Shown: positions 54,166 through 63,617 of the stretch, one piece after another
Position numbering within the stretch: the stretch's first letter is position 1
How the letters are laid out: every line of letters starts with the position of its first letter
Source: Gimesia sp.
GTDB lineage: Bacteria; Planctomycetota; Planctomycetia; Planctomycetales; Planctomycetaceae
Direction of reading: 5' to 3'
Length of the DNA: 64,000 bases
NCBI GenBank assembly: GCA_002706765.1
Contig: PAJV01000016.1
Location: 101,001 to 165,000, forward strand
The notes under the pieces: generated by a model
What the model was told of the DNA's origin: nothing
What the model saw: the letters and a program-made list of their open reading frames with translations, nothing else
The model's database searches: none
Position numbers and translations under genes: made by a program

Positions 54166-55301
54166 TCTGTCAGCCCCAGAAAGCGGGATTGTTGATTCAG
54201 TCTGTTTTCGACCTGCGCGCGATTCTGAAACTCATCAAACTCGATCCCCAGCTGTTTGTAAAGATCCAGATGAGACCAGAGAAAAGCGGTTTCGCCATCC
54301 AGTTCGATAATGCCGGTATCGGGGCGACTGGCATCCTGGTTGAACCCGGAGATTTGAGCTGCGAAAATAACCGGTTGTCCCGGATGCGCTTCCAGGTATT
54401 TTTCAAATGTGGGCGAAATCAGATCCAGGTAGAGTGTGTATTCATCCAGCAGTACCGGCAGGTTTAATCGATACCGCGAATGGGGAACTTTCTCCTGTGT
54501 TTCGACGGGCAGGAGTGTCGCCTCAAAGATCATCCAAGTATCCGCATAGCGCACATCGAACAGGGATTTCCAGCTGTCGAGACCCGACTGTTTGATTTGA
54601 TCGACCGCTTCTTCCGCCATTTCGAACAGTGGTGACCCCGCCTGGGTATTGATCGCCAGCAACTCGCGTGATGTCTGACGGATATCATTGGCAGCCGGAT
54701 CGGTACGATCCAGAACAGTTAACGCCTCGAATGCTTTCTGGTAGGCAGCGTTGGCACCGATCAGGTCTTCCTGTTCCAGCAGTTCCTGCCCGGTCTGGGT
54801 AGCTGTTTTGAGTGTTTCGCTGGCCTGCTCCATTTTGCGGCTGTGCAGAATTCCGTATCCGGTCAGTCCCACGATCAGAATGATTCCTGACAGGATCGCC
54901 CGGAACGGTGTCAATAAGCGGGTCCGGGGAGCGGGCAGTTCAAAGGGAGAGATTTCCGGTTTGGTCTCTGCCGCCGTGGTTGCCGCTGCGGAATTCGATG
55001 CTTCCTGCTTCTGCTTGTGCCGCTCCCGAAAGCGGGATACCAATGCCGAATTCATAATAAAATCGGAAAGCTGCTGCTGTTTAGGGAGTTGCTTCTTCTT
55101 TTTACGGGCCTTGGGAGCCGGATACGTGTTCCGCGGAAGGATGAAATAGCTTTCAGTGCATTGCTGACAGGCATGTCGATACGGGGCTTTACGTCGATAT
55201 CCCGACAGGCTGACGCCACACACGCACACGATTTCATAAGGCTCAGGAATATCCTCCTCGCGACGCTTGCTTTTCGAAGGAATTTTCAGCCAGTCAGCCA
55301 T
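54162..55301 (-). CDS. Membrane protein with N-terminal zinc-ribbon-like cysteines
   Basis: A 379-residue protein. Residues 26-50 hold four cysteines in pairs (CVCGVSLSGYRRKAPYRHAC, then C..C), a zinc-ribbon-like cluster in the cytoplasm. A membrane segment at about 132-150 (PFRAILSGIILIVGLTGYGI) is followed by an extracytoplasmic helical part and a beta-rich C-terminus (PVIFAAQISGF, GIIELDGETAFLWSHLDLYK). I do not recognise the family. It is coupled to the helical-repeat gene at 52597 through the ATGA overlap, so the two gene products probably act together in the envelope. Confidence 0.7.
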   Translation of the reverse strand: MADWLKIPSKSKRREEDIPEPYEIVCVCGVSLSGYRRKAPYRHACQQCTESYFILPRNTYPAPKARKKKKQLPKQQQLSDFIMNSALVSRFRERHKQKQEASNSAAATTAAETKPEISPFELPAPRTRLLTPFRAILSGIILIVGLTGYGILHSRKMEQASETLKTATQTGQELLEQEDLIGANAAYQKAFEALTVLDRTDPAANDIRQTSRELLAINTQAGSPLFEMAEEAVDQIKQSGLDSWKSLFDVRYADTWMIFEATLLPVETQEKVPHSRYRLNLPVLLDEYTLYLDLISPTFEKYLEAHPGQPVIFAAQISGFNQDASRPDTGIIELDGETAFLWSHLDLYKQLGIEFDEFQNRAQVENRLNQQSRFLGLTE

Positions 55302-55729
55302 AAAAACGATACCGGTTTTGCGTGAGGTAAGGTATTGCCCGAAACGATTTTACCCCGAATTGGAGATTAGAATTTGACTCCCCCTATTATAGGCAACCCG
55401 ACAGCAGATGTCACAGGTGTCTCCGGTGGAGAGACAATGGTTCAGAAATATTGTCTGAAATTCCTCGTTTTTTCAGAAATAACAGCCCTCTTTTGACCAC
55501 TACAACCGGTATTTCCGTATCCAGTCACCCTACACTTTTATTTAAGAGAATTCCCTCCTTTTGGGTAGTACCAAAAGTTTGACCGACCCGCTTTCCCAAG
55601 GTATATGCCAGTAGAAATACCATGTTTCTTTTTTGAATCATCAACGTTGATCTCACACGATTTCGGTCAGTAAGGATACTTTCCGACTCAATTCAAAAAT
55701 CAAATGACGCGATTTTTTGGAGTATCAGG
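55302..55729. other. Divergent intergenic region
   Basis: About 430 AT-rich bases between the divergent genes at 54162 and 55730. No convincing promoter box, gene or structured RNA was seen beyond the TTTTTTGGAGTATCAGG immediately upstream of the FHA gene, which holds its ribosome binding site. Confidence 0.5.
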
Positions 55730-58700
55730 ATGTTAACGACATCATCCCCGCAGGCGCAGATCACTCAAACAACTGGTGAGTCCTCTCTCCAGGTTACGTT
55801 ACAGCCGTTAACTCATCATCTGCCACCGCTGAAATTGACCGCAGGAGAATACACGGTCGGCGCTGCCGCCACCTGCTCTATTCGGATCCAGGTCCCCGGC
55901 ATTGCCGAACAACATTGCCGGATTGTGGTAGGTGAATTCGAGGTTCTGCTGAAAGCCATCGATCCCCGCATCTGGTCGAACGACCGTCCCGTGCGCCAGC
56001 TTCGTCTGACTGCCGGGATGAAGTTTTTTATCGGCCCGATTGAATTCCAGGTCGATTCCGTCGAACAGTTCACTGCCCCGGAAAATACTTCAGAGCCCGA
56101 GCCACAAACTACCGCCGACAGCCGGCAGATTGAAATTCCTGCTGAACTGAAGGAAATTGCACGCTTTCAAAACGCACTGCAGGAACGACAGAAACTGATT
56201 AAGCAGATCGAAACAGAACAGCTGGAACTGCAGAAAGAAATGCAGCAACAGGAATCCGAACTGATACGTTTGCAGCACCAGTTGGCAGAAGAGAGAGAGC
56301 AGGCAGTTCAGAACCCGCCTCAGCCACAATTTGATGCGTCTTCACGGTCATTTGACGAATCCATTCTGGAACTGGATCAGAAGCTGCAGCAACTCGACCT
56401 GCTGAAAGGTGAACTCACCCACGAGCAGACACACCTGCTTTCACAACAGAAACAGGTAGACCAGCAGCACCGGCAACTCTCGCGCTTTGAAAAGGAACTC
56501 CTGTCGAAACAGGAATCGCTGACGGAGGAATCCCGTCAACTGGCGCATGCCTGGCAGGACCTCGAAGCGCAGCAGTCCGCTACCCGCGCTGAGCTGGAAA
56601 CAGAACAGGCGCACCTGGAAGCAGCAGCCCGGCTTCAGGAGCAGCAGAACCATTCTGTAAATCAGATCGAGCAGTTGAATCTTGAACGGGAGCGTCAGTT
56701 ACATGAAGAACAGGGTCGGCTGGCAGAACGGGAAGCCTCACTCGCATCAGATCAGCAACGACTGCAGGATCTGGAACAGGAATTAAAACACCGGCAACAG
56801 TCTTTTACTTCCGAGCAGGAGGCACTGGCTGCACAACGTGAACAACAGACAGAACTGGAACAGCAGCAGCAACAGCTGCAGCATGACCTGGAGCAGCTGG
56901 CAGACAATCAACGGCAACTGGAAGCACAGCAGACTGAAGTTCAGCTGCAACAGGAATCACTGTCTGCAGCGCAGGCCCAAGCCGAGGCACTGCAGACGGA
57001 ATCCGAGCAGAAGCGTCAGGCGCTCACAGAACTGGAAGCCGAGATTTCCGAGAGCCGGAATACGATTTCAGAACAGCAGGAACACCTGGAGCAGTTACAG
57101 TCTGAATTGAACACGCGCACGACCGGACTCGAAGCCGAACAGCAGTCACTGAAAGCAGAACGGGAAGCATTCAATCAAGAGACCGCTGCGTTTGAAGAAC
57201 AGAAATTTCTCTTCGAGAAAGCCCAATCCGAATGGGAAAACGCACGTCAGGCGCTGGAAGAGGAACAGGATGAACTGAAAGCAGATCAACGGCAGCTGAA
57301 TGAACAGCAGGCCAGCCTGGAACAGTACCAGGCGGAACTCGATCTTCAGAAACAGGATCTGGAAAAACGGGAACAACGGCTGATCGACCAGAAATCTGAG
57401 CTGGAATCAAAAGAGTCTGAACTTAACGAATCGAAAGACAGCCTGCTCTCAGAGACTGAAAACGCAGCAGCGCTTGAGGAATCACGGGAGAAACTCAACC
57501 AGGAACGGGAACAGCTGGCAAGTGAGCGGGCACAACTGGCGGATGAACAGGAACAGTTGAAGACCGCTCAAGCAGAGCTGGAGAGTCAACAACAGACACT
57601 GCAGGATGAACAACGTGCCTGTGCCAAGCGGGAAAAGCAGCTCGCGACTCAACAGGAAGAATTGAATTCCTTACAGGACACACTTACGAACCAGAAACAG
57701 GAACTGGAGCAGGAACTGGCGGCGTTCCAGGAATCTCAGTCTGAATTCGAACAGGCGCGTGAGCAGTTGGAAACAGACCGCGTCGATTTCTCAAATTTAA
57801 AATCAGAACTTGAAAAAGAACGTACCACCTGTGAACGTCAGCAGGAAGAAATTACGGCCCGCGCACAGGAAATCGAAGCCCGCGAAGCGGAACTGACGGC
57901 ACGGGAACAGGAAGTTACCGAACTCCAGGCGGAACTGCAGTCGCAGGCAGATCAAAGTGAACCGACAGAAGCAGAGCAAGAATCGGCAGCCGCTGCGCAG
58001 GCGGAACTTCAACAGCAGCGGGAAGAAATAGAACAACTGCGAACCGAACTGGAACAGCTGCAGTCAGAACTGAAACAACGTGAAGAACAGGTAGCAAACC
58101 GGGAAGAAGAACTTCGTACGCAACAGACAGCAGCCGCTGATCAGCAAACGGCTCTGGAAGATCTGGCTCACGAAAAAGAAAAACTGGCCATGGATCATGA
58201 CCAGCTGAGTATCGATCGTGAGGAAATTGCCCGCCAGAGAGATCAGTTGAAATCGAACCAGATCCAGTTTGAAAAGGATCGCGGCGAACTGGATGACCGC
58301 GAACGAATTTTAGAAATTCGTGAACAGCAGCTCGACGAGCGGGAAAGCCTGCTGGCCGAAGTCGGTTTGACAACTCCCGACAGTTCCTCTGTTGCTGATG
58401 ACACTCCCCAGCACCAGGCACCTTCCGAAGAGGACGAACAAGATGAACGGTTATCCGCCGACACCGAATCGGACACACCGGCATCAGGGTCTCTGTTGCA
58501 GTCATTCATCAATGACTATGCTGAATCGGAACTCGAAGCGGAATCAGAATCCAAACCGGCGGTTCCACTGAAAACAAGCAGCCTGCTGGACTTATTCAAA
58601 GAGGACAACAAACCGGCTGCAGACGAAACCTCGACAAAGTCTCATTCCGATTCATCTCCCACCGGGCAACCGACTCAACAGGAAAACACACCAGAGCAGA

Positions 58701-59509
58701 GTGAACTGGATGATGCAGCAGATTCCAACTCCATCGCCAGTTATATGGAACAGCTGCTGGCACGTACCCGTGGTAAAACCGGCTCGACATATGCATCCAA
58801 ACCCCATTCTTCGGCGGGGCACTCCAGTCAGAAAACAGTCACGAAAACCGCTTCCAGTTTACAGCCTCCCCCAGGCAGTCCGGAAACCGCATTACATAAT
58901 TCCAGCATTACGCTGGAAGAGAAGCTGGCAACCCTGAACCAGGCCCCCGCACATCAGCAGGACAGAGACGCCGTCCGCAATGCCATGAATTCCTTCCGGG
59001 ATGTCGCCAATTATTCTGCCCGCATGGCCATCGCCCGGCATTCGCTCAAACATCAGAAAACGGATCTGATCTTTAAAGGAATATTGAGCGGGCTTTGTAT
59101 TCTGTTCTCTTTGATCATTTTCGGAGAAGCATACTGGGGATCCAACAGCCTGGGCATCTTCAAATGGGCCGCCCTGGCTGTCACGATCGCTTCGACGGCC
59201 CAGTTCCTGAGAGGCTGGAAGGAAGCACGCAATTTACTGTCATGTCCACTCCCTGATGAGAAAGAACAGCCAGCAGCAGCAGCAGCGTCATCTCCGGCAG
59301 AGAATCCGCCGCAAGAACAGAAGTTTTCTCTGGAGTCTCTGAATCACGATGTGGATTCCCTTTCTGAACAGTGGGCACAGTTGTCTGCAGAGGATGAACA
59401 GCTACAATCTCTGAAAGATGATCTGTTTAAAAAACCAGGACGGCAGCCACAGTCAGATGAGATCGCTCCGATTCAGGCTCCCGATTCCGAAATGGATCAA
59501 GAACCGTAA
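55730..59509 (+). CDS. FHA-domain / long coiled-coil / membrane protein
   Basis: A 1259-residue protein. An FHA-like phosphothreonine-recognition domain lies at about 10-105 (GEYTVGAAATCSIRIQVPGI, QHCRIVVGEFEVLLKAIDPR). About 730 residues (140-877) of almost uninterrupted Gln/Glu/Leu-rich coiled coil follow. A Ser/Pro/acidic segment comes next at about 880-1095. Two membrane helices lie at about 1115-1135 and 1143-1162 (LIFKGILSGLCILFSLIIFG and WAALAVTIASTAQFL), and a short cytoplasmic tail ends the protein. GGAG precedes the ATG. Similar giant coiled-coil FHA proteins are known in planctomycetes, but no specific function is known to me. A role linked to Ser/Thr kinase signalling or cell shape is a guess. 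Confidence 0.85.
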   Translation: MLTTSSPQAQITQTTGESSLQVTLQPLTHHLPPLKLTAGEYTVGAAATCSIRIQVPGIAEQHCRIVVGEFEVLLKAIDPRIWSNDRPVRQLRLTAGMKFFIGPIEFQVDSVEQFTAPENTSEPEPQTTADSRQIEIPAELKEIARFQNALQERQKLIKQIETEQLELQKEMQQQESELIRLQHQLAEEREQAVQNPPQPQFDASSRSFDESILELDQKLQQLDLLKGELTHEQTHLLSQQKQVDQQHRQLSRFEKELLSKQESLTEESRQLAHAWQDLEAQQSATRAELETEQAHLEAAARLQEQQNHSVNQIEQLNLERERQLHEEQGRLAEREASLASDQQRLQDLEQELKHRQQSFTSEQEALAAQREQQTELEQQQQQLQHDLEQLADNQRQLEAQQTEVQLQQESLSAAQAQAEALQTESEQKRQALTELEAEISESRNTISEQQEHLEQLQSELNTRTTGLEAEQQSLKAEREAFNQETAAFEEQKFLFEKAQSEWENARQALEEEQDELKADQRQLNEQQASLEQYQAELDLQKQDLEKREQRLIDQKSELESKESELNESKDSLLSETENAAALEESREKLNQEREQLASERAQLADEQEQLKTAQAELESQQQTLQDEQRACAKREKQLATQQEELNSLQDTLTNQKQELEQELAAFQESQSEFEQAREQLETDRVDFSNLKSELEKERTTCERQQEEITARAQEIEAREAELTAREQEVTELQAELQSQADQSEPTEAEQESAAAAQAELQQQREEIEQLRTELEQLQSELKQREEQVANREEELRTQQTAAADQQTALEDLAHEKEKLAMDHDQLSIDREEIARQRDQLKSNQIQFEKDRGELDDRERILEIREQQLDERESLLAEVGLTTPDSSSVADDTPQHQAPSEEDEQDERLSADTESDTPASGSLLQSFINDYAESELEAESESKPAVPLKTSSLLDLFKEDNKPAADETSTKSHSDSSPTGQPTQQENTPEQSELDDAADSNSIASYMEQLLARTRGKTGSTYASKPHSSAGHSSQKTVTKTASSLQPPPGSPETALHNSSITLEEKLATLNQAPAHQQDRDAVRNAMNSFRDVANYSARMAIARHSLKHQKTDLIFKGILSGLCILFSLIIFGEAYWGSNSLGIFKWAALAVTIASTAQFLRGWKEARNLLSCPLPDEKEQPAAAAASSPAENPPQEQKFSLESLNHDVDSLSEQWAQLSAEDEQLQSLKDDLFKKPGRQPQSDEIAPIQAPDSEMDQEP

Positions 59510-59632
59510 ACAGCAATCCACAGACCTCATCTCACAGGAGCCGGATTGGAGACAGGGGCCTGTTTGACGGTTGCCTCTCCAGGGCTGTTGGGACCAGGTA
59601 GAATCGATTGAAAGACGCTATGGTTAAATGTG

Positions 59633-60121
59633 ATGGGCTCTAGAAACATGCTGATTTTCTGGTGCGTCTTATTTTTGTTCGTCGCTTACCTGCTGATTCT
59701 GGGTATCAACTGGATGTCTGAACCGGCGGCCCGGCCAGGTGCCATCGACGGCAGACTCGCCCCCTGTCCCGATTCTCCCAACTGCGTCTGTTCGCAGGAT
59801 CAGGACGAACAGCATCAGATTGCACCGCTGAAATATACCGGAGCGACAGCAGAGGCCCGCCAGCATCTCCTGGAGGTACTGCAGCAACAGCGGGGATGCC
59901 GGATTGTCGCCCAGGAGGACGATTACCTGCGGGCCGAATTTCGTTCTCTCGTATTTGGCTTTGTGGATGACGTTGAGTTTCTGTTCGATCCCGGTCAGAA
60001 TGTAATCCAGGTCCGCTCAGCCTCCCGGATCGGTCATTCGGACCTGGGGGTGAACCGGAAACGCATCGAAACCATTCGCGTCTTATTTGCACGCGAAGCC
60101 CATGCAACTCCCGAACAATGA
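59633..60121 (+). CDS. DUF1499 family protein
   Basis: A protein of about 162 residues with an N-terminal membrane helix (MLIFWCVLFLFVAYLLILGI) and the DUF1499 body: RLAPCPDSPNCVCSQDQDE, then QEDDYLRAEFRSLVFGFVDD, VEFLFDPGQNVIQVRSASRI and GHSDLGVNRKRIETIRVLF. DUF1499 proteins are membrane-anchored and of unknown function. Start codons in the same frame at 59630 (GTG), 59633 (ATG) and 59648 (ATG) are all possible; none has a clear ribosome binding site. The stop TGA overlaps the epmA start (ATGA), so the two genes are coupled. Confidence 0.85.
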   Translation: MGSRNMLIFWCVLFLFVAYLLILGINWMSEPAARPGAIDGRLAPCPDSPNCVCSQDQDEQHQIAPLKYTGATAEARQHLLEVLQQQRGCRIVAQEDDYLRAEFRSLVFGFVDDVEFLFDPGQNVIQVRSASRIGHSDLGVNRKRIETIRVLFAREAHATPEQ

Positions 60122-61164
60122 TTCAGCCCGACTCCAATTATCTGCCCACGGCAACCATTGAAACGCTGCAGCAGCGCAGCCAGCTGCTGCGCGCGATCCG
60201 GACTTTTTTTGAATCCCGGGGATACTGGGAGGTCGAAACGCCGATCCTTTCCCGCGATACCGTGGTCGACGCCTATATCGATCCCTTTGTGACAACATGG
60301 TGCGCGACAGAGGGAACTGCTGCCGAAGGCGAACTGCGCTATCTGCAGACCTCGCCGGAATTCGCGATGAAACGATTGCTGACGGCAGGTGCCGATCAGA
60401 TTTACCAGATCACACACGCGTTCCGACAGGCCGAGCGCGGCGCGATGCATAATCCGGAATTCGCCATGCTGGAATGGTATCGCCTGGGAGAAACGCATCA
60501 CGACCAGATGACGTTCGTCGAAGCGCTGGTGCGCCAGATTTATGAACGGGCCACCGCCCTCTGCGACACATCCACACGCCTGGCCTTACCCGAGACACCG
60601 TTTGAACGTTTCAGTTACGAAGCCGCTTTTCTACAGTTTGCCGGTCTGTCTGCATTACATTCGACGGCAGAGCAGTTTGAGCAGGTCGCCCGCGATCGTC
60701 AGATTTCAGTCCCCTCGGAATTTGACATCAACGACTGCCAGGCCTGGCAGAACCTGCTGCTGGTGGAACTGATCGAACCGGCGCTGCGTGAGAAACGAGC
60801 CGTCTTCATCTACGATTACCCGGCCCGGCAAGCCGCCCTGGCGCGTATCCGGCAGGGTAAGGACCTGGGTCCGGAAGGGGTCGCGGAGCGTTTTGAGCTC
60901 TACCTGCACGGCGTGGAAATCTGTAACGGCTACCATGAACTGACCGATGCAGACGAGCTGCGTATACGGATCAGGCAGCAGTCTGCCATCCGAAAACAGG
61001 AGCATCGCCCTGTCCTGCCTGCAGAAAGCTATCTCCTGCAGGCTATGGAAGCAGGGTTACCCGCATGTGCAGGCACCGCGCTGGGGCTGGATCGATTGAT
61101 CATGCTTGCGTTAGGCAAACAGACCCTGCAGCAAGTGATTGCGTTTCCTCTCGAACGTGCCTGA
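60118..61164 (+). CDS. epmA: EF-P lysine aminoacylase (GenX/PoxA/EpmA-like)
   Basis: A 348-residue protein equivalent to the catalytic domain of class II lysyl-tRNA synthetase without the tRNA-binding N-terminal domain. It has RAIRTFFESRGYWEVETPIL (class II motif 1), LRYLQTSPEFAMKRLLTAGA, ITHAFRQAERGAMHNPEFAM (motif 2), ELYLHGVEICNGYHELTD and GTALGLDRLIMLALG (motif 3). EpmA attaches (R)-beta-lysine to a conserved lysine of elongation factor P, helping the ribosome pass polyproline stretches. The partner epmB and the target efp are not in the window. The ATG overlaps the stop of the DUF1499 gene. Confidence 0.93.
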   Translation: MIQPDSNYLPTATIETLQQRSQLLRAIRTFFESRGYWEVETPILSRDTVVDAYIDPFVTTWCATEGTAAEGELRYLQTSPEFAMKRLLTAGADQIYQITHAFRQAERGAMHNPEFAMLEWYRLGETHHDQMTFVEALVRQIYERATALCDTSTRLALPETPFERFSYEAAFLQFAGLSALHSTAEQFEQVARDRQISVPSEFDINDCQAWQNLLLVELIEPALREKRAVFIYDYPARQAALARIRQGKDLGPEGVAERFELYLHGVEICNGYHELTDADELRIRIRQQSAIRKQEHRPVLPAESYLLQAMEAGLPACAGTALGLDRLIMLALGKQTLQQVIAFPLERA

Positions 61165-61192
61165 CAGGTGAATTCCGATTTTGAATCACCTG
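61165..61192. terminator. Convergent-gene hairpin
   Basis: CAGGTGAATTC (61165-61175) and GAATCACCTG (61183-61192) form an imperfect stem with a one-base bulge, followed by CATTTCTTTT. It lies between epmA and the convergent DUF1559 gene. Confidence 0.55.
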
Positions 61193-61200
61193 CATTTCTT

Positions 61201-62181
61201 TTACCACTCGCCGTTCATACGTTCGCCATCATTCCGCACACACAACTGGCGGAACAGGTTGGCATCGATATTCTTTGCCATCGATTTTGCGGATCCATCG
61301 GCCAGTGCAAAGTGAATCACATCATCGTGCCAGGAACCGAAAGTCATGTGATAAGGCGCGCCGGATGACGAATGATAGGGAACCCCATCAAAGTTTTTGC
61401 CTTCATGCAAGCCGGAAGCCGGATCAACGGAACCTGCCAGTGCGCTGTGACTGTCTGCCCAGAAACCAAAGTTTCCTTCACCAAACAGAAGCGTATTGGA
61501 TTCCCCATCGGGAACATCGCGAAACTTGGTTCCGCTGTTCTTTCCAAAAATGCCTCCGGTGTAGTTACCACTATAGGGTTTGATATTGGAGTACCCCTGC
61601 AGGACTCCGCCTACACCGCGATAGCTGGAGAATCCCAAACCGCGTGGACGATCAGAAGGCAGAGAAGCGCTCGGGCACATATAGCTTTCAATCCCGACCG
61701 TACTGGCGTTTTTACTGTCATCAGAAAATTTCCAGATTTCAAAATCGATGTTGATATTCGCCTGATTCATTTCACCCAGAATCAGTGCCTGCCAGCCCCA
61801 CCAGGGAGAGAGTTCCCACTCGGTAAGTTGATACTGACTTGACTGACTGGTGTCCGTGTCGACCGGAATCATGGCAGGTTCACTGAAATTGACGTTGGCA
61901 TTATCCGGGCCATCTATTTCTTCACCATCATCATCCAGAAGGATCTGCTGAACCCAGCCCGAGGGGAAACTGCGAAACGAACTGGCATAGTTATGAGCTG
62001 CCAGGCTGAGCTGTTTCAGGTTGTTGATACACTGTGTCCGACGGGCGCTTTCGCGGGCGCGCTGAATTGCAGGCAGCAGCATGGCTGCCAGCAGCGCGAT
62101 GATGGCCATGACCACCAGAAGCTCAATCAAAGTAAATCCACGGCGGGATGAGTGCTTGGAATCTGCTACGAAGTTGCGCAT
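61201..62181 (-). CDS. DUF1559 protein with prepilin-type N-terminus
   Basis: A 326-residue protein. The ATG at 62181 is chosen because GGGAG lies about 7 bases upstream, and because it starts [20 protein letters not shown], a prepilin leader followed by the hydrophobic helix [20 protein letters not shown]. Longer frames upstream add residues in front of the leader. DUF1559 blocks include [20 protein letters not shown] and a glycine-rich middle ([20 protein letters not shown]). It differs from the 27076 copy in the C-terminal third. Role as in other DUF1559 proteins unproven. Confidence 0.92.
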   Translation of the reverse strand: MRNFVADSKHSSRRGFTLIELLVVMAIIALLAAMLLPAIQRARESARRTQCINNLKQLSLAAHNYASSFRSFPSGWVQQILLDDDGEEIDGPDNANVNFSEPAMIPVDTDTSQSSQYQLTEWELSPWWGWQALILGEMNQANINIDFEIWKFSDDSKNASTVGIESYMCPSASLPSDRPRGLGFSSYRGVGGVLQGYSNIKPYSGNYTGGIFGKNSGTKFRDVPDGESNTLLFGEGNFGFWADSHSALAGSVDPASGLHEGKNFDGVPYHSSSGAPYHMTFGSWHDDVIHFALADGSAKSMAKNIDANLFRQLCVRNDGERMNGEW

Positions 62182-62770
62182 CGATAACTCCCTGAATGTG
62201 ATTGTCGCTACCCCAGCCTGATGCTTTGATGACGGGATCGGGTATCTGTTTTCGTGAACGAAAAGGCCTGACTCTATTATATTTTCTATACCGGTAACGC
62301 ATAAGTCAATTATCAATTAACTATTTCACCGATAGATTTGTCCAGAACCTGTAAAGATCTTATTGTAATCCAAGATTCGGCTCAACGCAAATAATGCCTG
62401 AATTTCTGCCTGTTTTTCCCCAGAACCGGCATTCCGGCGGCCTGGGAAGCATATTTCGGCTCTCTTCTCTAACGGAACTTCAGCCAACAGCACTACCGAT
62501 TTTTCCAGCAGCAATCGGAACAGAGCGCACAGCCTCACCTGTTTCTTACGTAAAAAACCCGCGATATAAGGGAAAAATCACAAAATGCCCGCCTGTCGAC
62601 TGCCGCCTGCCCGGCTTCTGAATTTCTGCGACCTGCTGCGTGGAACACTAACAGCATAACGGACCTCGATGGCACAAAAAGTCTGATCCTCTTCGGCATT
62701 GTCTGTGTATGCTGTTTCGGCCCTGATCAAAGCTTTCCACCTTCACCCGATTCACAGACGGAAGCCACCA
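62182..62770. other. Intergenic region without a recognised gene
   Basis: About 590 bases upstream of the DUF1559 gene and of a small plus-strand gene. Short reading frames exist here but lack ribosome binding sites and family features. An AT-rich stretch at about 62270-62350 is a likely promoter area. No RNA gene was recognised. Confidence 0.5.
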
Positions 62771-62908
62771 ATGACGTTTTTCGATGTTCTGCTGTTTTTT
62801 GTCGTGTATTTCCTGGTGTATAACGTCCGCACGAACAACCAGCGCATCCGCAAACTGAAACAGGATGTGAAGCAGTTGCAGGAAAAACTCAAGACAGAGG
62901 ATGGCTGA
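62771..62908 (+). CDS. Small membrane/coiled-coil protein (45 residues)
   Basis: Starts MTFFDVLLFFVVYFLVYNVR, a single membrane helix, followed by a short charged coiled coil (TNNQRIRKLKQDVKQLQEKL) and KTEDG. GGAAG lies about 7 bases before the ATG at 62771. The composition and the hydrophobic/coiled-coil layout look like a genuine small membrane protein, similar in size to cell-division or transport accessory peptides. The frame is open further upstream, but those residues look non-coding. It overlaps the convergent membrane-protein gene by 20 bases at the 3' end. Confidence 0.55.
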   Translation: MTFFDVLLFFVVYFLVYNVRTNNQRIRKLKQDVKQLQEKLKTEDG

Positions 62909-63392
62909 AGAAGGAATCGGTCTTGTCTCCCAGTCGCCAACGCTGCCACCAGCGCAACCCCGGTTCGAGAATGAACAGCAGCACACACTGAGCCCCCCAG
63001 AGGCTCATAAACAGCACCTGGTTCATTGTTTCTTCATAGATCGACGAATGAGGTGGTTTTGCAGGAGGATTTACGTAATGGTTGAAGTGATAGACCCCCT
63101 CCATGATCAACGTCAGGATGAGCAGACGCAGCACAAGTGATGGTCGAAACGGGCGCTCTTTCTCAATCCAGTACATGAGAGCCAAGTCTCCCGCCACCAC
63201 CGGCAACCAGAGCGGAGCGAACAAAAATAACAGAATCGACGTGAAGGTGGACCCAGCCAGCATCAGGACCATAAGCACAATTGAAGTTGCGATGACCGCT
63301 GCCACCATAAAAGCGATGTAAGGCATCCGGGGGATAGCCATAAACGACTGGTACCACCGGATAAACGTCGGCTTGCGGTCCGTGAGATTCAT
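62889..63392 (-). CDS. Integral membrane protein of unknown function
   Basis: A 167-residue protein beginning MNLTDRKPTFIRWYQSFMAI. About four hydrophobic segments are seen: MPYIAFMVAAVIATSIVLMV, TSILLFLFAPLWLPVVAGDL, VLRLLILTLIMEGVY and MSLWGAQCVLLFILEPGL. No family is recognised. The ATG at 63392 is favoured over the TTG just before it, because AAGG lies about 9 bases upstream. The 3' end overlaps the small plus-strand gene by 20 bases. Confidence 0.65.
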   Translation of the reverse strand: MNLTDRKPTFIRWYQSFMAIPRMPYIAFMVAAVIATSIVLMVLMLAGSTFTSILLFLFAPLWLPVVAGDLALMYWIEKERPFRPSLVLRLLILTLIMEGVYHFNHYVNPPAKPPHSSIYEETMNQVLFMSLWGAQCVLLFILEPGLRWWQRWRLGDKTDSFFSHPLS

Positions 63393-63617
63393 CAATGTTA
63401 CCTTACCGATTTAAACAGGAACCTGAGTTTTGAGATCGGATGATCTCCGGGTGCAACGCCACCCAGAATATTGGACTTCCAGACTGGCTGATCCCCTGTT
63501 TCGAGGAATTCTGGCAGCCATTGACTCAGGCGGAATTCAGTAACAAACATCACGGAAAAAGTAACCGATTCGCCAGTTTTTTAAGAATCGCTCCCGACCA
63601 GTTCGCCCGGCAGCAGA

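Noticed and set aside
55730-59509. Glu/Gln-rich repeats of the FHA protein as a DNA tandem-repeat array
   Set aside because: The CAG/GAA-rich bases follow from coiled-coil codons and show no fixed repeat unit, so no repeat or CRISPR feature is called.
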